Assembly: GCA_950106755.1 (NCBI GenBank)
Contig: OX467083.1
Coordinates: 27,957,029 to 28,021,028, forward strand
Direction of reading: 5' to 3'
DNA from: Climacium dendroides
Taxonomy: Eukaryota > Streptophyta > Bryopsida > Hypnales > Climaciaceae
Length of the DNA stretch: 64,000 nt
Shown here: in pieces, positions 9,748-22,000 of the stretch
Numbering within the stretch: the first letter of the stretch is position 1
How the letters are laid out: each line of letters opens with the position of its first letter
The notes under the pieces: generated by a model
What the model was told of the DNA's origin: nothing
Database searches by the model: none
The model's input: only the letters and a program-made list of their open reading frames with translations
Program-made: the position numbers and the translations under genes

Positions 9748-12700
9748 ATGGCCTGGCTTAGGGTTGATGGCCATGAAATTCCGCTAGTGTTTCCAATTGT
9801 AGATGGAGATCATGCCAGAGTTCCTTCTCATCTCCTTCATGTCCGCTTTAGATTTGTAGAAACCTCCATCTATGTGGAGGAGGAAAAACGGTCTGAATCA
9901 GGGGAAGTGCTTCAAACTGTTCCGGTGGTGAGGTCGGAAGAGTAGGGAACGCATTGCTGGTATCTCGCTCCTGGGAACTATAGAGCATATGGACTTCCAC
10001 TTTCCATGCTTGGTGCATCTACAGAAATATTGAGCCGCCACTCAGATAATTCTACGGTGGATATGCCATGCAGCCCTCATGCCTTCTCACGCAGTTCACC
10101 TAGGAAAGCTCTGCCGACCCAAAAAATGCCCACATCAGTTCTCGCTGTGAAAGAGGAGAGATTAGATCCAATTATAGAATTGTCTAGTGAATCAGAAGGA
10201 GAGTCCCCAACTGTTAGTGCTCAGAAGCGAAAGGGTCTTGTTGGGACAGCACCCATGCAGATACATACGGTGCACCCACTGTCCCGAACCCCGTCTAGAA
10301 GTTTGTCTAATTCCTCACTGTCATTGCCCCACCGTAAAACACATGCAGTTGGAAAAACAAGCATATTAGAGTGTCTGAAGAGACTTGCCGGCATGCATCG
10401 CTCCCGGAATGAGTTTTCCACAATGGATCTTAGCATTATGAAGCACGAACGGGTTCCGTTTCTTCCACCGTTATTTGATGGAGATGTCATCTTCGAATTG
10501 CCTCCTTGTGCGTCATCTTCATCTTCGTCAGGGGCCAAGAACTTGGAAGGGATGGACAAGCGTCACGATGGACATCCGTGGTGCAAGCTTATGACCACCA
10601 ACATCCACAACTCCGACAACCTCAAATTCCGTAAGTCCTACTGTGTTGGCCATCTTGCTTGTGAGAATACCAACTGTGACTATCTAAAGAGAGCTGCAAA
10701 GCAAAATGAGACAGAGTGGAGTGGCTACACTGTGTTCCCATTTACTAGCGGTGGTTGTCCGCCAAAAGAGTCTACTCTAGTTTGCAAAGTCTGCAAGATG
10801 GCATCAACTTGTGTAAGCGCATGCACAGCTAGGATATACTTTGTCTACACTGATAATCCAGAGATGACGAGGGCGGCTATTCATTTCGGCAAGCATGGCC
10901 ACCCCGTTGCTAAAGGCTTGTATAGGGATTCTACCAAAATGATTTGTGGACTCATTGCGGAGCAAGTGGCCAAAACACCCGCAGCCACAAACTCCGCAAT
11001 TACTCTTTCGGCTAGTAAGGACTTCCTCGGCAGCTACCTATTTCACGATGGAGAAGGGGAGAAACAAATGTTGAAGGCGGAAGAGATGGAGGAAGTTATG
11101 GACCGCTTCCAATATTTGAGTAGTCCAAGTATTCGCAACGTCATATCATCTTTCCGCTCGAACAACCGAGGAGGGACAATCGACAACATTATGACAATGA
11201 AGAAAGAGTCAAAGTTCAAGTTCATACACGACAGCGTCTTCCCAGGTCAAGGGAAGGAGAAGGTTTACATTTTCAAGATGCTTACTGAGGGATCAGGAAG
11301 TGGAGTCGACCTAGTAAGGCGGATGCAACCGGATGGGGATCTGCAAAATGCGTGGTTGATGTTTGACCACGTGAAGTGCGTGAAGGACTGGACTACTATG
11401 GCCTGCCACGTGTACGATACTGAGTATAAGAAAGTCATGACAATTGCTATTTGCGATATACAATCCAAAGATACCGAAGTTCAAGTACAGTTCTGGCATA
11501 GCTTGAACGCAGTCATGCATCGCCATGGAGTGCCAAACCCTAACTTCAAGGGATTCATGGCAGACAGTGCTATGGCCAATTGGAATGCAGTTCGCATCGT
11601 TTATGGAAGTGGATCTGCCCACGTGGAAATGGAAAATCGCGAGAGAACATGCTTGTTGCATTGGAGTACTTCTCTTCACAGGCACACGCAAAAGTACATC
11701 AAGGAAGCATTTCAAGAGCAACATATCCACTTATGTAAACAATACAAAGATTCACAAAGTATGGAGCAGGCGGAGGTTCGCTACCTTGCCATACGCTCAT
11801 GGTGGTTGTCAGCCGAAGCAACCAGCGAAGAAGCTCTACATTACTTGGATCACTGGTTGGCTTTCTGGCATTTCCGGTATCGTCAATGGGGAGGCTTCAT
11901 GGACATGGTGAATGAACCCTAAAATCCAAACTGTATAAGTGCTGAAGTAGGTGATGGTCGTTTTGTAGGAGTTACATCCCCCTCGCGGGTTTTTTTCATT
12001 CAATTTGAATTTTTTATGAACTTTATGGAGAGTTCCTCTCCTTGGCACCAAAATTGAGGGGTCCCAAGAACAATGTCAAAACTATTGTTGGATCCGACAT
12101 TAGTATTGGAGGTGACATCAGGACCCCCTCATTTCAATAGTTGGTAGGACAAATTCCTATTCTGTAATGGCCAAACGAAAAATAGTTTGTTAGATTTTTT
12201 AGTAGGATATTTAATGAGGGATAAATATGCTTCACTACTTGAGCTGAAAGTATGTAACTCTATACAATGGTTGTCCATTTGTTTCTCAAAAAAAAAAAAA
12301 AAAAAATCACCCTAAACCGATAGGAGTCACTTAAAGTTCCGAAGTTGGTCATTGAATTGGTAGAGAATAACTACCACTTACCATTTCCTAATTACATGTG
12401 GAATTTGTAGAAATTGAACCTGGATGAGATGTTGGACTTGCCATCGTGCAATTTATCCGAAACAGTGCACAACAAGTGGCTACAAATGTCCGGAAAGCGA
12501 GGCAACAACTTATTTGATGCCACATGTGATGATAGTATCTGTGCGTGGATGCAAATGACGAACTACCGTGCATACCTAAAAGGATGCACAGCAGGATCAA
12601 GGCCGTCCAAAGGGGAGTTGAGGTTGAGAGCTGCGAGAAGAAGTGGGGATCCGAAAAAAATGGCAGAGGCGTTGAACACATTACCTGGAGCAGAGGGTCT

Positions 12701-13799
12701 TGGGACTAGAGTGCCACACTTGGAAGGAGAAGAAATTTTTGGGAGCAGTAAGAGGAAGTTGGACGTGCCCATTGGTGATGCAGGGGACTTCCACAGGCCG
12801 GACAAGATCAACTTCTCTCAACCCCGTGTGAGAACAAGGTCCACCCCAAGTGGGTCTCAGTCTTCTGGAGAGAAGGCACCACAACCTCAGCCAAATACTT
12901 CTCGGCATGTTACGGTAGCATTTGAAAGTGATTGCGATACATCAAAATGGCATATTGCTAGAATAAGCCACAAATCCAACGCAAGATGCCAAGCCCAACA
13001 ACACAGATCAAACATCAAGTGCACTAGCAAGATTGCAAAAGGAAAGAAGGGTACTCCAGCTCCTACTTATCGTAGTCGGAAAGAAGAATACGGGAGTAAG
13101 CGAGAGGTGGTGGCTGATTTCTGGTTTTGTTGGGATGACATCAAACGATGCGTGAAAGGGACAAAGCGAAAGTGGGTTCTTGATTGGCCGGAGGTGCCGA
13201 AGGTTTGGCCTGTCCTGTCTGGAACTAACTTAAGCCGAGAGGAGACATTGTTGCTACAACATGCAGGATTTCACCTCCAAGAACGACCAGTCTTGTCACC
13301 ACGTCGGTTGTTCAACATGTCCAAGGTTTTTAATCCTATTTTGTATGACCAGCCGTTACCGAAGAACTCGGATGTGTATCCAACAGTGAGGAACAGCAGA
13401 GCCATTCGAAGGATTGCAAATGCACCTACTACCGAACAGCAGAACAAATGGGAAAGTGCAGGTAATGTTAGAGGGCAAATTGTAGGAGTAACACTACTCC
13501 CTCTTCCAGGCCTTGGTGCGATTGTGGAGTTAGAGACAGAATTTGACTCTAACAAAAATGCATATCGAGTTACAATGGGCCAATTCCCCACGTGCACATG
13601 CCCAGATTTTGTGAATATGGCAGTGTCTGCCATTGGAGGTCGGCAACAATACGTGAATTGCAAGCACTTGTACTACTTATATAGGTACTTCTGCAAAATG
13701 GATGTCAACAAAGACAAATTCATTCATGCACCAAGTTATAGCTTCAATGAGTTGAAAGAACTCCTAGTCCGAGCTGGAATGATCACACTTCCAGAATAG
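9748..13799 (+). CDS. MULE-like transposase-type protein with SWIM zinc finger, two exons
   Basis: The model is join(9748..11907, 12411..13799). The donor is ATG/GTGAAT, the acceptor TTTGTAG/AAA, phase 0, and the product is about 1182 residues if the TAG at codon 66 is ignored. ATG 9748 sits in a good context (GCAATGG). In order: a conserved-looking N-terminus; a Ser-rich linker; a Cys/His-rich region of exon 1 (HPWCKL to TCVSACTARIYF, 10570-10850) resembling the zinc-cluster DNA-binding region of FAR1/MuDR-type proteins; an RNase H-like region with candidate catalytic Asp in LMFDHVK (codon 11365) and FMADSAMANW (codon 11563); then, in exon 2, a basic linker and a SWIM finger, CTC..CKH (13593-13667). 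MULE transposases and the domesticated FHY3/FAR1 proteins share this order. I cannot tell a live transposon from a domesticated gene; no terminal inverted repeats were found. If translated only after the stop, the protein would start at ATG 10006. Confidence 0.6.
9943..9945 (+). other. In-frame TAG at codon 66 of the transposase-like gene
   Basis: The frame is open from 9748 to 9942 (VVRSEE) and again from 9946 (GTHCWYLAPGNYRAYG) through to 11922. A single TAG separates them. A weak small intron (donor near 9931, acceptor CTATAG near 9981) could remove it, but its donor is poor. Confidence 0.65.
11908..12410 (+). other. Intron of the transposase-like gene, holds palindrome copy 6
   Basis: The intron starts GTGAATG and ends TTTGTAG, and removing it restores an open frame (GGFMDM then KLNLDEM). 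It contains palindrome copy 6 and a run of about 19 A at 12288. Confidence 0.65.
12054..12137. repeat. Palindrome copy 6
   Basis: TTGAGGGGTCC on the left, GGACCCCCTCATTTCAA on the right, and TGTTGG-AT-CCGACA in the centre (12086-12099). The geometry is the same as for the copies at 3.8-5.4 kb. Confidence 0.8.
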
Positions 13800-14165
13800 G
13801 CATGGCCGCAGTTTGCAATGCATTTCAATTGTAATGCGTTCTTTTGTATATGACAATTGAAATAATTTGATGCACAGTTTCTGTGGGATAGAGTGAGGAG
13901 ACCAATGTTGTAGGGTTCCTATTTATGTGTCCTAAAGCATATGTTCAGAGCTTACTTCGCAGCCTTCAGTTGCCCCATAACGAATGGCATTTAAAAATGA
14001 GTCACTATATAAGCTGTCATCTTCAATGAACAGTCATGGCTAGAGAATTGTTCGAGGGAATAGGGATTGGCCTTAACTGTGTGGCATATTATATTCCCAA
14101 CAGTTCTCTTGCTTTTTGCTTAGGATTAATTATGGCATGTGTACTTTGTATTTACCCAACTCCAT

Positions 14166-14600
14166 AATTAGGGGAGAAAACGGTGAGTGAAGGAGTTGTC
14201 CCCCATTTAAAATTGTGGAGGATTATGTGTTCACTGGAGTTGCTTGGCTTTCACAACCTGTAGGAAAAAAAATATCGTGAATAATGGCATTGGCCCCCCA
14301 CCCTAAATTCGTGGATGAATTTGTACTCACCACTGGAGTTGCTTGGCTTTTACAACCTTTAGGAAAAAAAATATTGTGAATAATGGCATTGGCCCCCCAT
14401 TAAAATTAGTGAATGAATTTGTGTTCAGCGGTGGTACTTGACTTTCACTACCTCTAGGGAAAAAAAAATGGGGAATGATGGAATTGCCCCCCCCCCCCAT
14501 TAAAATTAGTAGATGAAATTGTGTTCATCGGTGGTACTTGACTTTCAGAACCTCTAGGGAAAAAAATACGGTAAGTGATGGAATTGCCCCCCAATTTCCA
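14166..14600. repeat. About 100-bp tandem repeat, four units
   Basis: GGAGTTGCTTGGCTTT or its variant GGTGGTACTTGACTTTC recurs at 14236, 14335, 14430 and 14530. Each is followed by AACCT, TAGGGAAAAAAA, GATGGAATTGCCCCCC and TTAGTRRATGAA. The C-run reaches about 14 bases in the third unit. The stretch before it (13800-14165) is the 3' flank of the transposase-like gene and shows nothing else. Confidence 0.85.
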
Positions 14601-14782
14601 ATAAATTTTCATCAAATCCACGGTTATAGGGGACACAGTAATAGGTCAGAAATTAGACATTTCTCCTCTTTTTTCACAAAAAAATTGGAGAAAAAACATT
14701 TGGGAGTACAAATTTCCATTTTTTTGGGTTTGGGGGCTCCATGCTCACAAACTCCACGCTCCTGCTCGCATGCTAGCATCGT

Positions 14783-14837
14783 TGATGGATCGATCAATGG
14801 ATCGATGGATCGATGGATGGATCGATAGATGGATCAA
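14783..14837. repeat. GGATCGAT simple repeat
   Basis: Imperfect runs of GATGGATCGATG, a 4- and 8-bp microsatellite. Confidence 0.85.
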
Positions 14838-17800
14838 GAATCCTCCAAAATTAATTCCTACTCAGTTATCTACATAAGACTATTTATTGTACATGGTATA
14901 GCTATTGGTTACAAAATGGTCAATTATAGGACATTACAAGCTCATTAAAGGATTGAAGATCAATTACAAGAACAAATGAATTACAAGCAACATCATCTAC
15001 AAAACATGATTTTTCAATTGATGAGGATCTTCCTACGCCAAAGCATGTTGAATATGAAAAGGAACAACCTTTGCATGACTAGAGCCACAAGAGTATATAA
15101 CATCCAAATGAAGCCAAAGAGAAGTTTTTTCATACTCCAACAACCTTTTTGAATACCCCTGCAAGTTGAAATCCTTAGAAAGTGTAAATTCTTTGATTTG
15201 AAATTTTAAGGTACTTTATTTTGATGATTCATTGACTTTCTGAGTCCAATGACCTTGAAAAATGAATAAGAGGGTTTGTGAGACTAATTTGGGCTTTTTA
15301 AAGCCAATGGAGTAGTCTAAATTTGACTTTTAGGTTCTAGGGGGATAATTAGAGGTGAAACACTAAGAGACAAGGGGATGAGACCTTGAAGCAAAGTATA
15401 AAAGGCCCTCGTTTTTTCTCCCTAAATACCCCCATTTTAATATTTTACCTTGTTTTTTAGTCTATTTTAGTAGTTTGGACCAATTTAACCACATTTTCAT
15501 CAACTTGAAGTTTCTCAAATATTTTTTTGTTCAGTTAGAAATTCCTTTTAAAGCAATATTCAAATGAATTGGAGGTCCTATCAAATATTTCAAATTTCTA
15601 TACTAACATAGGTATAGTATGGCTAGTCCTTGAGTTTTGCATCATTTCTTTTAGTTTAAGTGAAGTACTAAATAATCTTAAAGAATTCTAGCTGAATCTT
15701 GGTTATGCCGTTAGTTAGAATTTTTTAGAGTCTCACATATGGGTTGTGTCTACTGACATTTGTATTCTTATGACTTTTACTCAAACTTTTTTGTCATTGT
15801 CTTGTATTTATTATTTTACATTAGCTTCTATGTAGGAATCCCACCAATTCTAGGAAATTCCCCCCGAAGCCTTGACATGCAAAATTGTGGTCCTTGTTAA
15901 AGTTTTCTTATATATTTTATGTTATATTTCTAAACTAACAAGAGAATTGGCTTTGTATATGCCATTTTTATGTTTTGATAATTTTCTTCCAATTTTTTAC
16001 TACTTCCCATGGATGAATCCTCCAAAATGGTTGTAAGCTTCCAATTTGTCACTCGAGATTGCAAATTATTTATTTATTATTTATTTTGAATACGCTTTGT
16101 CTTCAATGTTTTTAATTCTTTGGACAAATATCAAGCAATTAAGGAGTTAGATTTGATAGATTTTCCTCTCAAAATTTCTCAAAAGTAAAGGAAAAATTAG
16201 AAATAAATAAATAGAAAAGGAAAAAGAGTTGTGAAGGAAGAAAGGAATTACAGAATCTTTTATTTTACCATGCTTTCTTATTAAACATTACACTTAAATA
16301 CAAAAAGACACTAGATGGAGGTTGACTGATACTATGACAAAATTACAATTGTAATCCATGAGGATGGGACTTTTGCATCAACAGAATTTGGGGTATGTGC
16401 TTGAATTTTTTTCCCCCATTCATTCCATTTTATAAGAACATTAGTTTAAAAATAGAAATATCAACTTAGAATTTAGGAAGACAAGTTAGACCATTAGGAA
16501 GTTGTTAAATTCAAACTTTTGAAATTATAATCTATTAGTTGATTTTCTGAGCTTTCTGAAAATATATCAATAAATTCCAAAAATAAATAAAAATTCAAGA
16601 AGTTATGCTTGGAAGAAAATTAGTAGAAAGAGTGTATAAAAAATTGGGAAAATCATTCAAATTTTAAAAAAAATCAAAATCTAGAATAGAATCAAAAGTC
16701 GAAACTAAAGTAAAAGTTAGTTTAGAAATTTGAGTAACTAGAGATTAGTGGATGAAGTTTCAATCACCAATTAGCAAGCAAATTTCATCCACCTATAATT
16801 TCTTCTAAGAAAGTCAAAATTCTAAGTGTTTTATCTTTTTATAAAGTCAACTTAGAATCTAAAAGCTAAAAGAATTCAAAATCAAAAAATAATAAGTTAG
16901 AAATGGAGGTTTAAAGTAGTAAGTAACAAATAGAAATTTAAACTAAATCTTTTGGAGACAAACAAGAATCAAGTTAGAATTAGGATCATTTAAAAAATAT
17001 TCCAAGGTTTCTAGAACTAATTTGCACTTAAGAATAGATCAATATTGAAGGAGGTAGGTTAGGCAAACTCAAAACTTAGGAAGTAGCAGTAAACCTAAAC
17101 TCAATCCAAAAATTCAATATTAATTTCACTAGGTAGATTGGTAGAAATGGATGGATGAAGTTTAATAGTTTAGACTAAAAGCCAAACTTCATCTATGGAT
17201 AATTCCTAGAGGAAAGTTTGATTTACACAAACTTTATCATTCTAGGAAGGACATAAAAAGGTTAATAACTTAGAGATTGATTGAAGTTTAGACTTATTAA
17301 ACCTTGTTAGTCTTCAATTTTGGATATTTTAGCCAAAACCAGCCTATATATTACTAATTCTCCATTGTTTTGCTTTTAAGAATCACACTTAAACAAAATA
17401 GCATATGTCTATTAGTTGAAAGGCAAAATTGGATTGCGTATTAGACATCCATCTAGGAATTCAACTACAACAACAAGAACTTGAGTTCTAGATAAAGTAA
17501 AAAGAAATATGGAACTACCATGTCTTTAAGGAGTTTTGGTTTGAGTGTGGGTAAGTTAGTGAAAGTTACTATAGACTGAGGTAAAATGCTAACTAGATGT
17601 GAAACACATAAAGAAAGGGCATCCTCATGGCATACTTTGTACAAAAAAGGGAAATGGATGGACGTACACTATAGATGAAAGGATAAGCTTTTTATCCAAT
17701 TGGGGTAGTAGGACATAAAACAGCCCATATTGGATATGTAAAGAAAGAATTGTGTTCAAACTAGAATGTCTAAAACAACATCCACATATCGAATAGTCAA

Positions 17801-18297
17801 ATTTCCATCTTCAAATTATCCCATATCCTTTATCTAATCATGGACAAACAATGGACTTTAGTATAAAAATGACCTCTCTATTCTTCATTTTCACTAAATG
17901 TCAATGAAGTAATTACTTCACTTTGCCATCAAAAATTATCTTGATGGTAGATGGTAAATTCTTATTGAATTTGATAATTTCTCTTATTCATTTTTAAAAC
18001 TTTCTTTTAAATTATTATTTTACACCAACCTTGCACTATAGGTATAGTATGCACCAATGAATGTCTCAAAAAACATATAGGTGTCTAAGTTGGCATTACT
18101 AAAAGAATATTAAAATCTTGTGTTGGTGTGCGAGTGTACTGATTAGGCATGCCACATTAGGTGCCACATCATCTCTAGGGCTAGTGAAAAAATCCCACAT
18201 GGCATTGCCTTGCCCGCATGGCACTTATGTGGAGGTGACATTGCTGCTACATGGTGGACTTTTGGCACCTTCTTACACTATGCGTGTATAGACGTTG
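14838..18297. other. AT-rich DNA without genes
   Basis: No ORF longer than about 60 codons appears on either strand. No retroelement coding remnant is recognisable. Confidence 0.5.
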
Positions 18298-18442
18298 CAC
18301 TATAAAAAAAATCTTGATTTTTGCGTGTTTTTGCCATGCTGATCTTGATGGATTTTTTTGGACATTCATAAAGGCATGCCTGTAGATAAAAGTATTTCCA
18401 CATTAATGAACTTTTCAAAGAAAATGGAGATTTCTTCTAGTG
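18298..18442. mobile_element. Possible diverged relative of the 19.4-kb CACTA element
   Basis: It starts CACTATAAAAAAAATC and ends ATTTCTTCTAGTG. Inside, CTTGATGGATTTTTTTGGACAT resembles CTTGACGGATTTTTTTGCGCAT of the element at 19400. The arms are no longer complementary and no target duplication is visible. Confidence 0.35.
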
Positions 18443-18765
18443 GATGATCATCAAAAGCACTGCTTTGCTTGAAGACATTGTTACTAATGGATTGTATCAC
18501 CTTGATAAGTGAAGTACTCATTTCAATCAATTTACATTATATTGATATAGACCTTCAATTATATAGAAGCTTTGTCTCTATTTTTTTTCCTCATATGCAA
18601 CTTCATTCTTATAATGTGATCTGTCCATACTCCTCATAAGGCTGGTAGACACATCATAGCATTGGAAGAGGATGTGGCAATCTTTAATCCCTTAATTCAA
18701 CTTTTTAAGGTTGATGATGTGATTGAGGTGTCTAAGAAGCTTTAGTTTGATGTTGTGGCAAATGA

Positions 18766-18819
18766 TATAAAGATTAGCAAAATTTATATTACACTAGACA
18801 AATTTTGCTAATCTTTATA
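18766..18819. repeat. Hairpin with 20-bp perfect stem
   Basis: TATAAAGATTAGCAAAATTT (18766-18785) is the exact reverse complement of 18800-18819, with a 14-base loop between. It could be a tiny inverted-repeat element or a structured RNA. Confidence 0.7.
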
Positions 18820-19399
18820 TTTCTTATTATATTTGATTTATGTGTTTATGGATCCAAAAGAGAATTGAAGACACTATTGTAAGGTCGGGCTTTGTATAGT
18901 GGCATGTTCTTTACCCGTATATGCCGAAGAATGGCCCAATCTTTATGAGATCCTTGAAAAATAGCCACATCTCATTTGTCCCAAAATACATTAGCTTAAA
19001 TAGGATTTGATCATCATCAAGACCAATGTGCCACTAGACTAAGGTGATTATAACTTCTCTAATAGCATTAATTCCATTTCCATCAACCAAAAGCAAGAGA
19101 GTCAACAAAATGGAGTTATGGTAGAGGTACCTATTTCCAACAATTTAAGCATTTCAACCTATAGGATATGGGAAATCCATTGAGAAATTGAGCTCAAATT
19201 GTGCAAACAAAAGGACGAGGAAGAATGCAAAAAAGACAATTTTTTCCCTCAAGAATGAATATTTTATTCAATATAAATGTGGATTTTTCATTCAAACCCA
19301 TTCTAGTCTCATAGACTCATCTATTGTGGTTTGCTTTGGCACTTCTTCCTAAACAAGGAGGGAAAAGAGATGAGTGAATAAGAAGGTACAAATAAAAAC

Positions 19400-19592
19400 A
19401 CTAGAAGAAATCCGCGTTTAACTTGACGGATTTTTTTGCGCATCATGTTACAATTTCATGTTTTTATGTCAGAAATTACGTTCAATGTAACATCTTGACG
19501 TTACATTGAACGTAATTTCTGACATAAAAACATGAAATTGTAACATGATGCGCAAAAAAATCCGTCAAGTTAAACACGGGTTTCTTCTAGTG
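19400..19592. mobile_element. 193-bp palindromic CACTA-type MITE
   Basis: Two arms of about 92 bp are near-perfect reverse complements with a loop of about 8 bases. The ends are CACTAGAAGAAA and TTTCTTCTAGTG, with AAA on both outer sides as a possible 3-bp target duplication. CACTA ends and 3-bp duplications are the hallmarks of the CACTA (EnSpm) superfamily. The near-identity of the arms suggests recent activity. Only one mismatch cluster was seen, near the outer end (CGCGTTTAAC against CGTGTTTAAC). Confidence 0.85.
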
Positions 19593-20989
19593 AAAATCTT
19601 TTTCAGTGAACAATGCATTCAACTATTGTCTACAATAGGTCACCCTATAAAGCCAACATGGGACTATTGGAAATAGGGTCCTTCTACTTTATGCGTGAAG
19701 CCAATAGAAACGTAAGTATCCAACGATATTAGCTAGGATTGTTTTTTGGATGTGGTTATCCCATCGATTAGCAAAGAAAGGGAAACAATGAGCTTGTAAG
19801 GTAAAAGCACCAATTGTCAACCACACCTAATACCCAACCTATAGGGTGCATTATTTCCAACCTTAGGCTAGACTCAAGCTTGGAATGGTTTTTTTTGGGT
19901 TCTTTTCAAGATTGGAACTGATAAGGTTATGACACATGTCCCGAAGTAGTGAGTAAGAAAGTAGGAAGTAGTGAGTGAGAAAGTAGTTCTTGAATGATCG
20001 GAATTGGAAGACTCTAGTCATTAGCTACCGGATAAGTGTACTTTTTTGCTCCAGAAATTCACAGTAATTTCAACTTTGGGAATAAAATTCTGAAAATTTT
20101 TCTATCCCCATATCTCCTATCTTCCTTCGTACAAATATTTCGCAACACAAATTGTCATTGAGTCATCGGTCCCTTTGCACCCAAAATCCTTTAACCTCTA
20201 AATGTTACAACAAATATTTTTTGGACGTAGAGAAGGACCAAGAATTGTGAACAACCTTATTCATCAAACTTTATAATCTTTGTATCCGCAAGGTGGATTC
20301 TTTCAAAAATTGCACATCTACACCAGTCAAAAAGTTGACTTGAAATTTCTACAATGACAACTTTAGTAACAAAAATCCTGTACACTTCAATTTATAGTTT
20401 TTTTTATAGAACTCCCCCCCAAGCCCTTGCTTTGAACCCTCTATTCAGTTTGTGACGCTTAGGGATTAACCTTTAACCCCTAAGTGTTTGGACTCTTCTC
20501 TACAATTGATGATTTGGAAAAAAAATCATTATAAAAGTGTTATTTGGAAGAATATTTTAGAAGTGATATACAAAAGGGAAGTTGTAGATTTTGAATTTTA
20601 GATTCCATCCATACAGTTAGATTCACCAATGCTATCATCAATGTTTTTCTATAAATTTGGAAAGGGAAATTTCAAAATTCCTTCAGAATTTGATTACAAG
20701 CAAAATATTATCATTTTTTGAGAAAAACTTATTGGAATGGATTCAAAGTGAGGTTCTCTTGACATGGTGATTTTTTGAAATTTTTGTGTTCTTTACATCT
20801 ATGACCTCATTTTTGCAAATCTAGTTTTGAACTAGAGTCGATGTGATTTGACCACTTGACACACTTCCACATTTATAATTTTAGAAAAAAATTGTATTCT
20901 AGTAACACCAAATCCAGCCATTAGATAAGACAAGAACTTGATAAAGTATCACCAAAAATTAGAATGACTTTCAACCAAGCAAGAATGAG
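19593..20989. other. AT-rich DNA without genes
   Basis: No credible ORF or RNA gene was seen. Confidence 0.5.
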
Positions 20990-22000
20990 ACAGAAACAAG
21001 AACTTCAATCTGTTCATCATCCAAAAAATGGGCGTCGAAGCACTCCAAGGTTAAAGTCCCAAACAACATTTTTTGGCATTATAGATTATTTGGGCAACTC
21101 ACTATGAATGGAGTTTTAATCTTTTTTTTCTTTGAAAATTTCACACAACATGTGGCCAAGGAATAGATTTAAGGCTCAATAATTTTCATAATTTTTGACA
21201 ACACGGTTAAAAAGTTATTGCATGGTATGTCGTTTGTTTCCAAGGATAGGCAATTTGGACAGATTTGGAAAAATTACTTTAAAAAATAAATTGAAATTGG
21301 TTCTCTAGATTTATATATATGTGAAAAGCTTTAAATTATTATTTTTTGATTAATGAGATGAAAGTTATGAGGAATTCTAGTTGTGGATAGTTTGCAAGTG
21401 ATTATAGAATCTCTACTCTAAAATAAACATTGAAGTCCTTTATCTAACTCAATTTTCAATATTTTTGAAAAAAAATAAAAGCATTAAGTGTATATTGTTT
21501 AGTACAACATTACAACCATTGGGATTGTCATTTTCAATCCATAAATAAATTCTTATCAATTCAGTAATTTGATTGATTTCTTACTTCTTTCTACTTACTG
21601 TTTTTTTCCTATATGTTGTACAATTCCAAATGATTTGCGTTTTTCAAGCATGTAGCTAACTTGCCTTGAAGAATGAATGTAAAGACACACCACTATTTTG
21701 GACATTTTCTTGTAGATATGGGAGCTTGTGAAGTGCAACTGCTCGATTTTTTGCAGGGCCCAAAAAAGGATTTTTGTCACTTCAAACGCTAATATCTTGC
21801 AATCTACATGGTGGAAACTTATGAAGTTTTTTCCACACCTTCTCAAACCAACATACTACAAGATCCCATGGTTATAGGTGTTTAAAAATATATATTTTTT
21901 AAAATGATACTTGTTCTAGAAATGACAGTTTTGTAGTGGTTTTGGTGAAAACATTGTCAAAAATCTTTAAGGGTTAACAACCAATGATGCTACCATGTGA
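20990..22000 (+). repeat. Dispersed repeat, long copy in plus orientation
   Basis: It shares an ordered series of blocks with 27200-28620 (reverse), 49040-50310, 41880-42110 and 60050-60400. Landmarks are CTCACTATGAATGGA, GATTAATGAGATGAAAGTTA, CTATATGTTGTAC, TTTTGGACATTTT, CACTTCAAACGCTAATATC and AAGATCCCATGGTTA. No coding capacity was found. It could be an LTR or non-autonomous element. Confidence 0.7.

Noticed and set aside
10221..10559. 112-codon minus-strand ORF
   Set aside because: Shadow of the transposase-like gene on the other strand.
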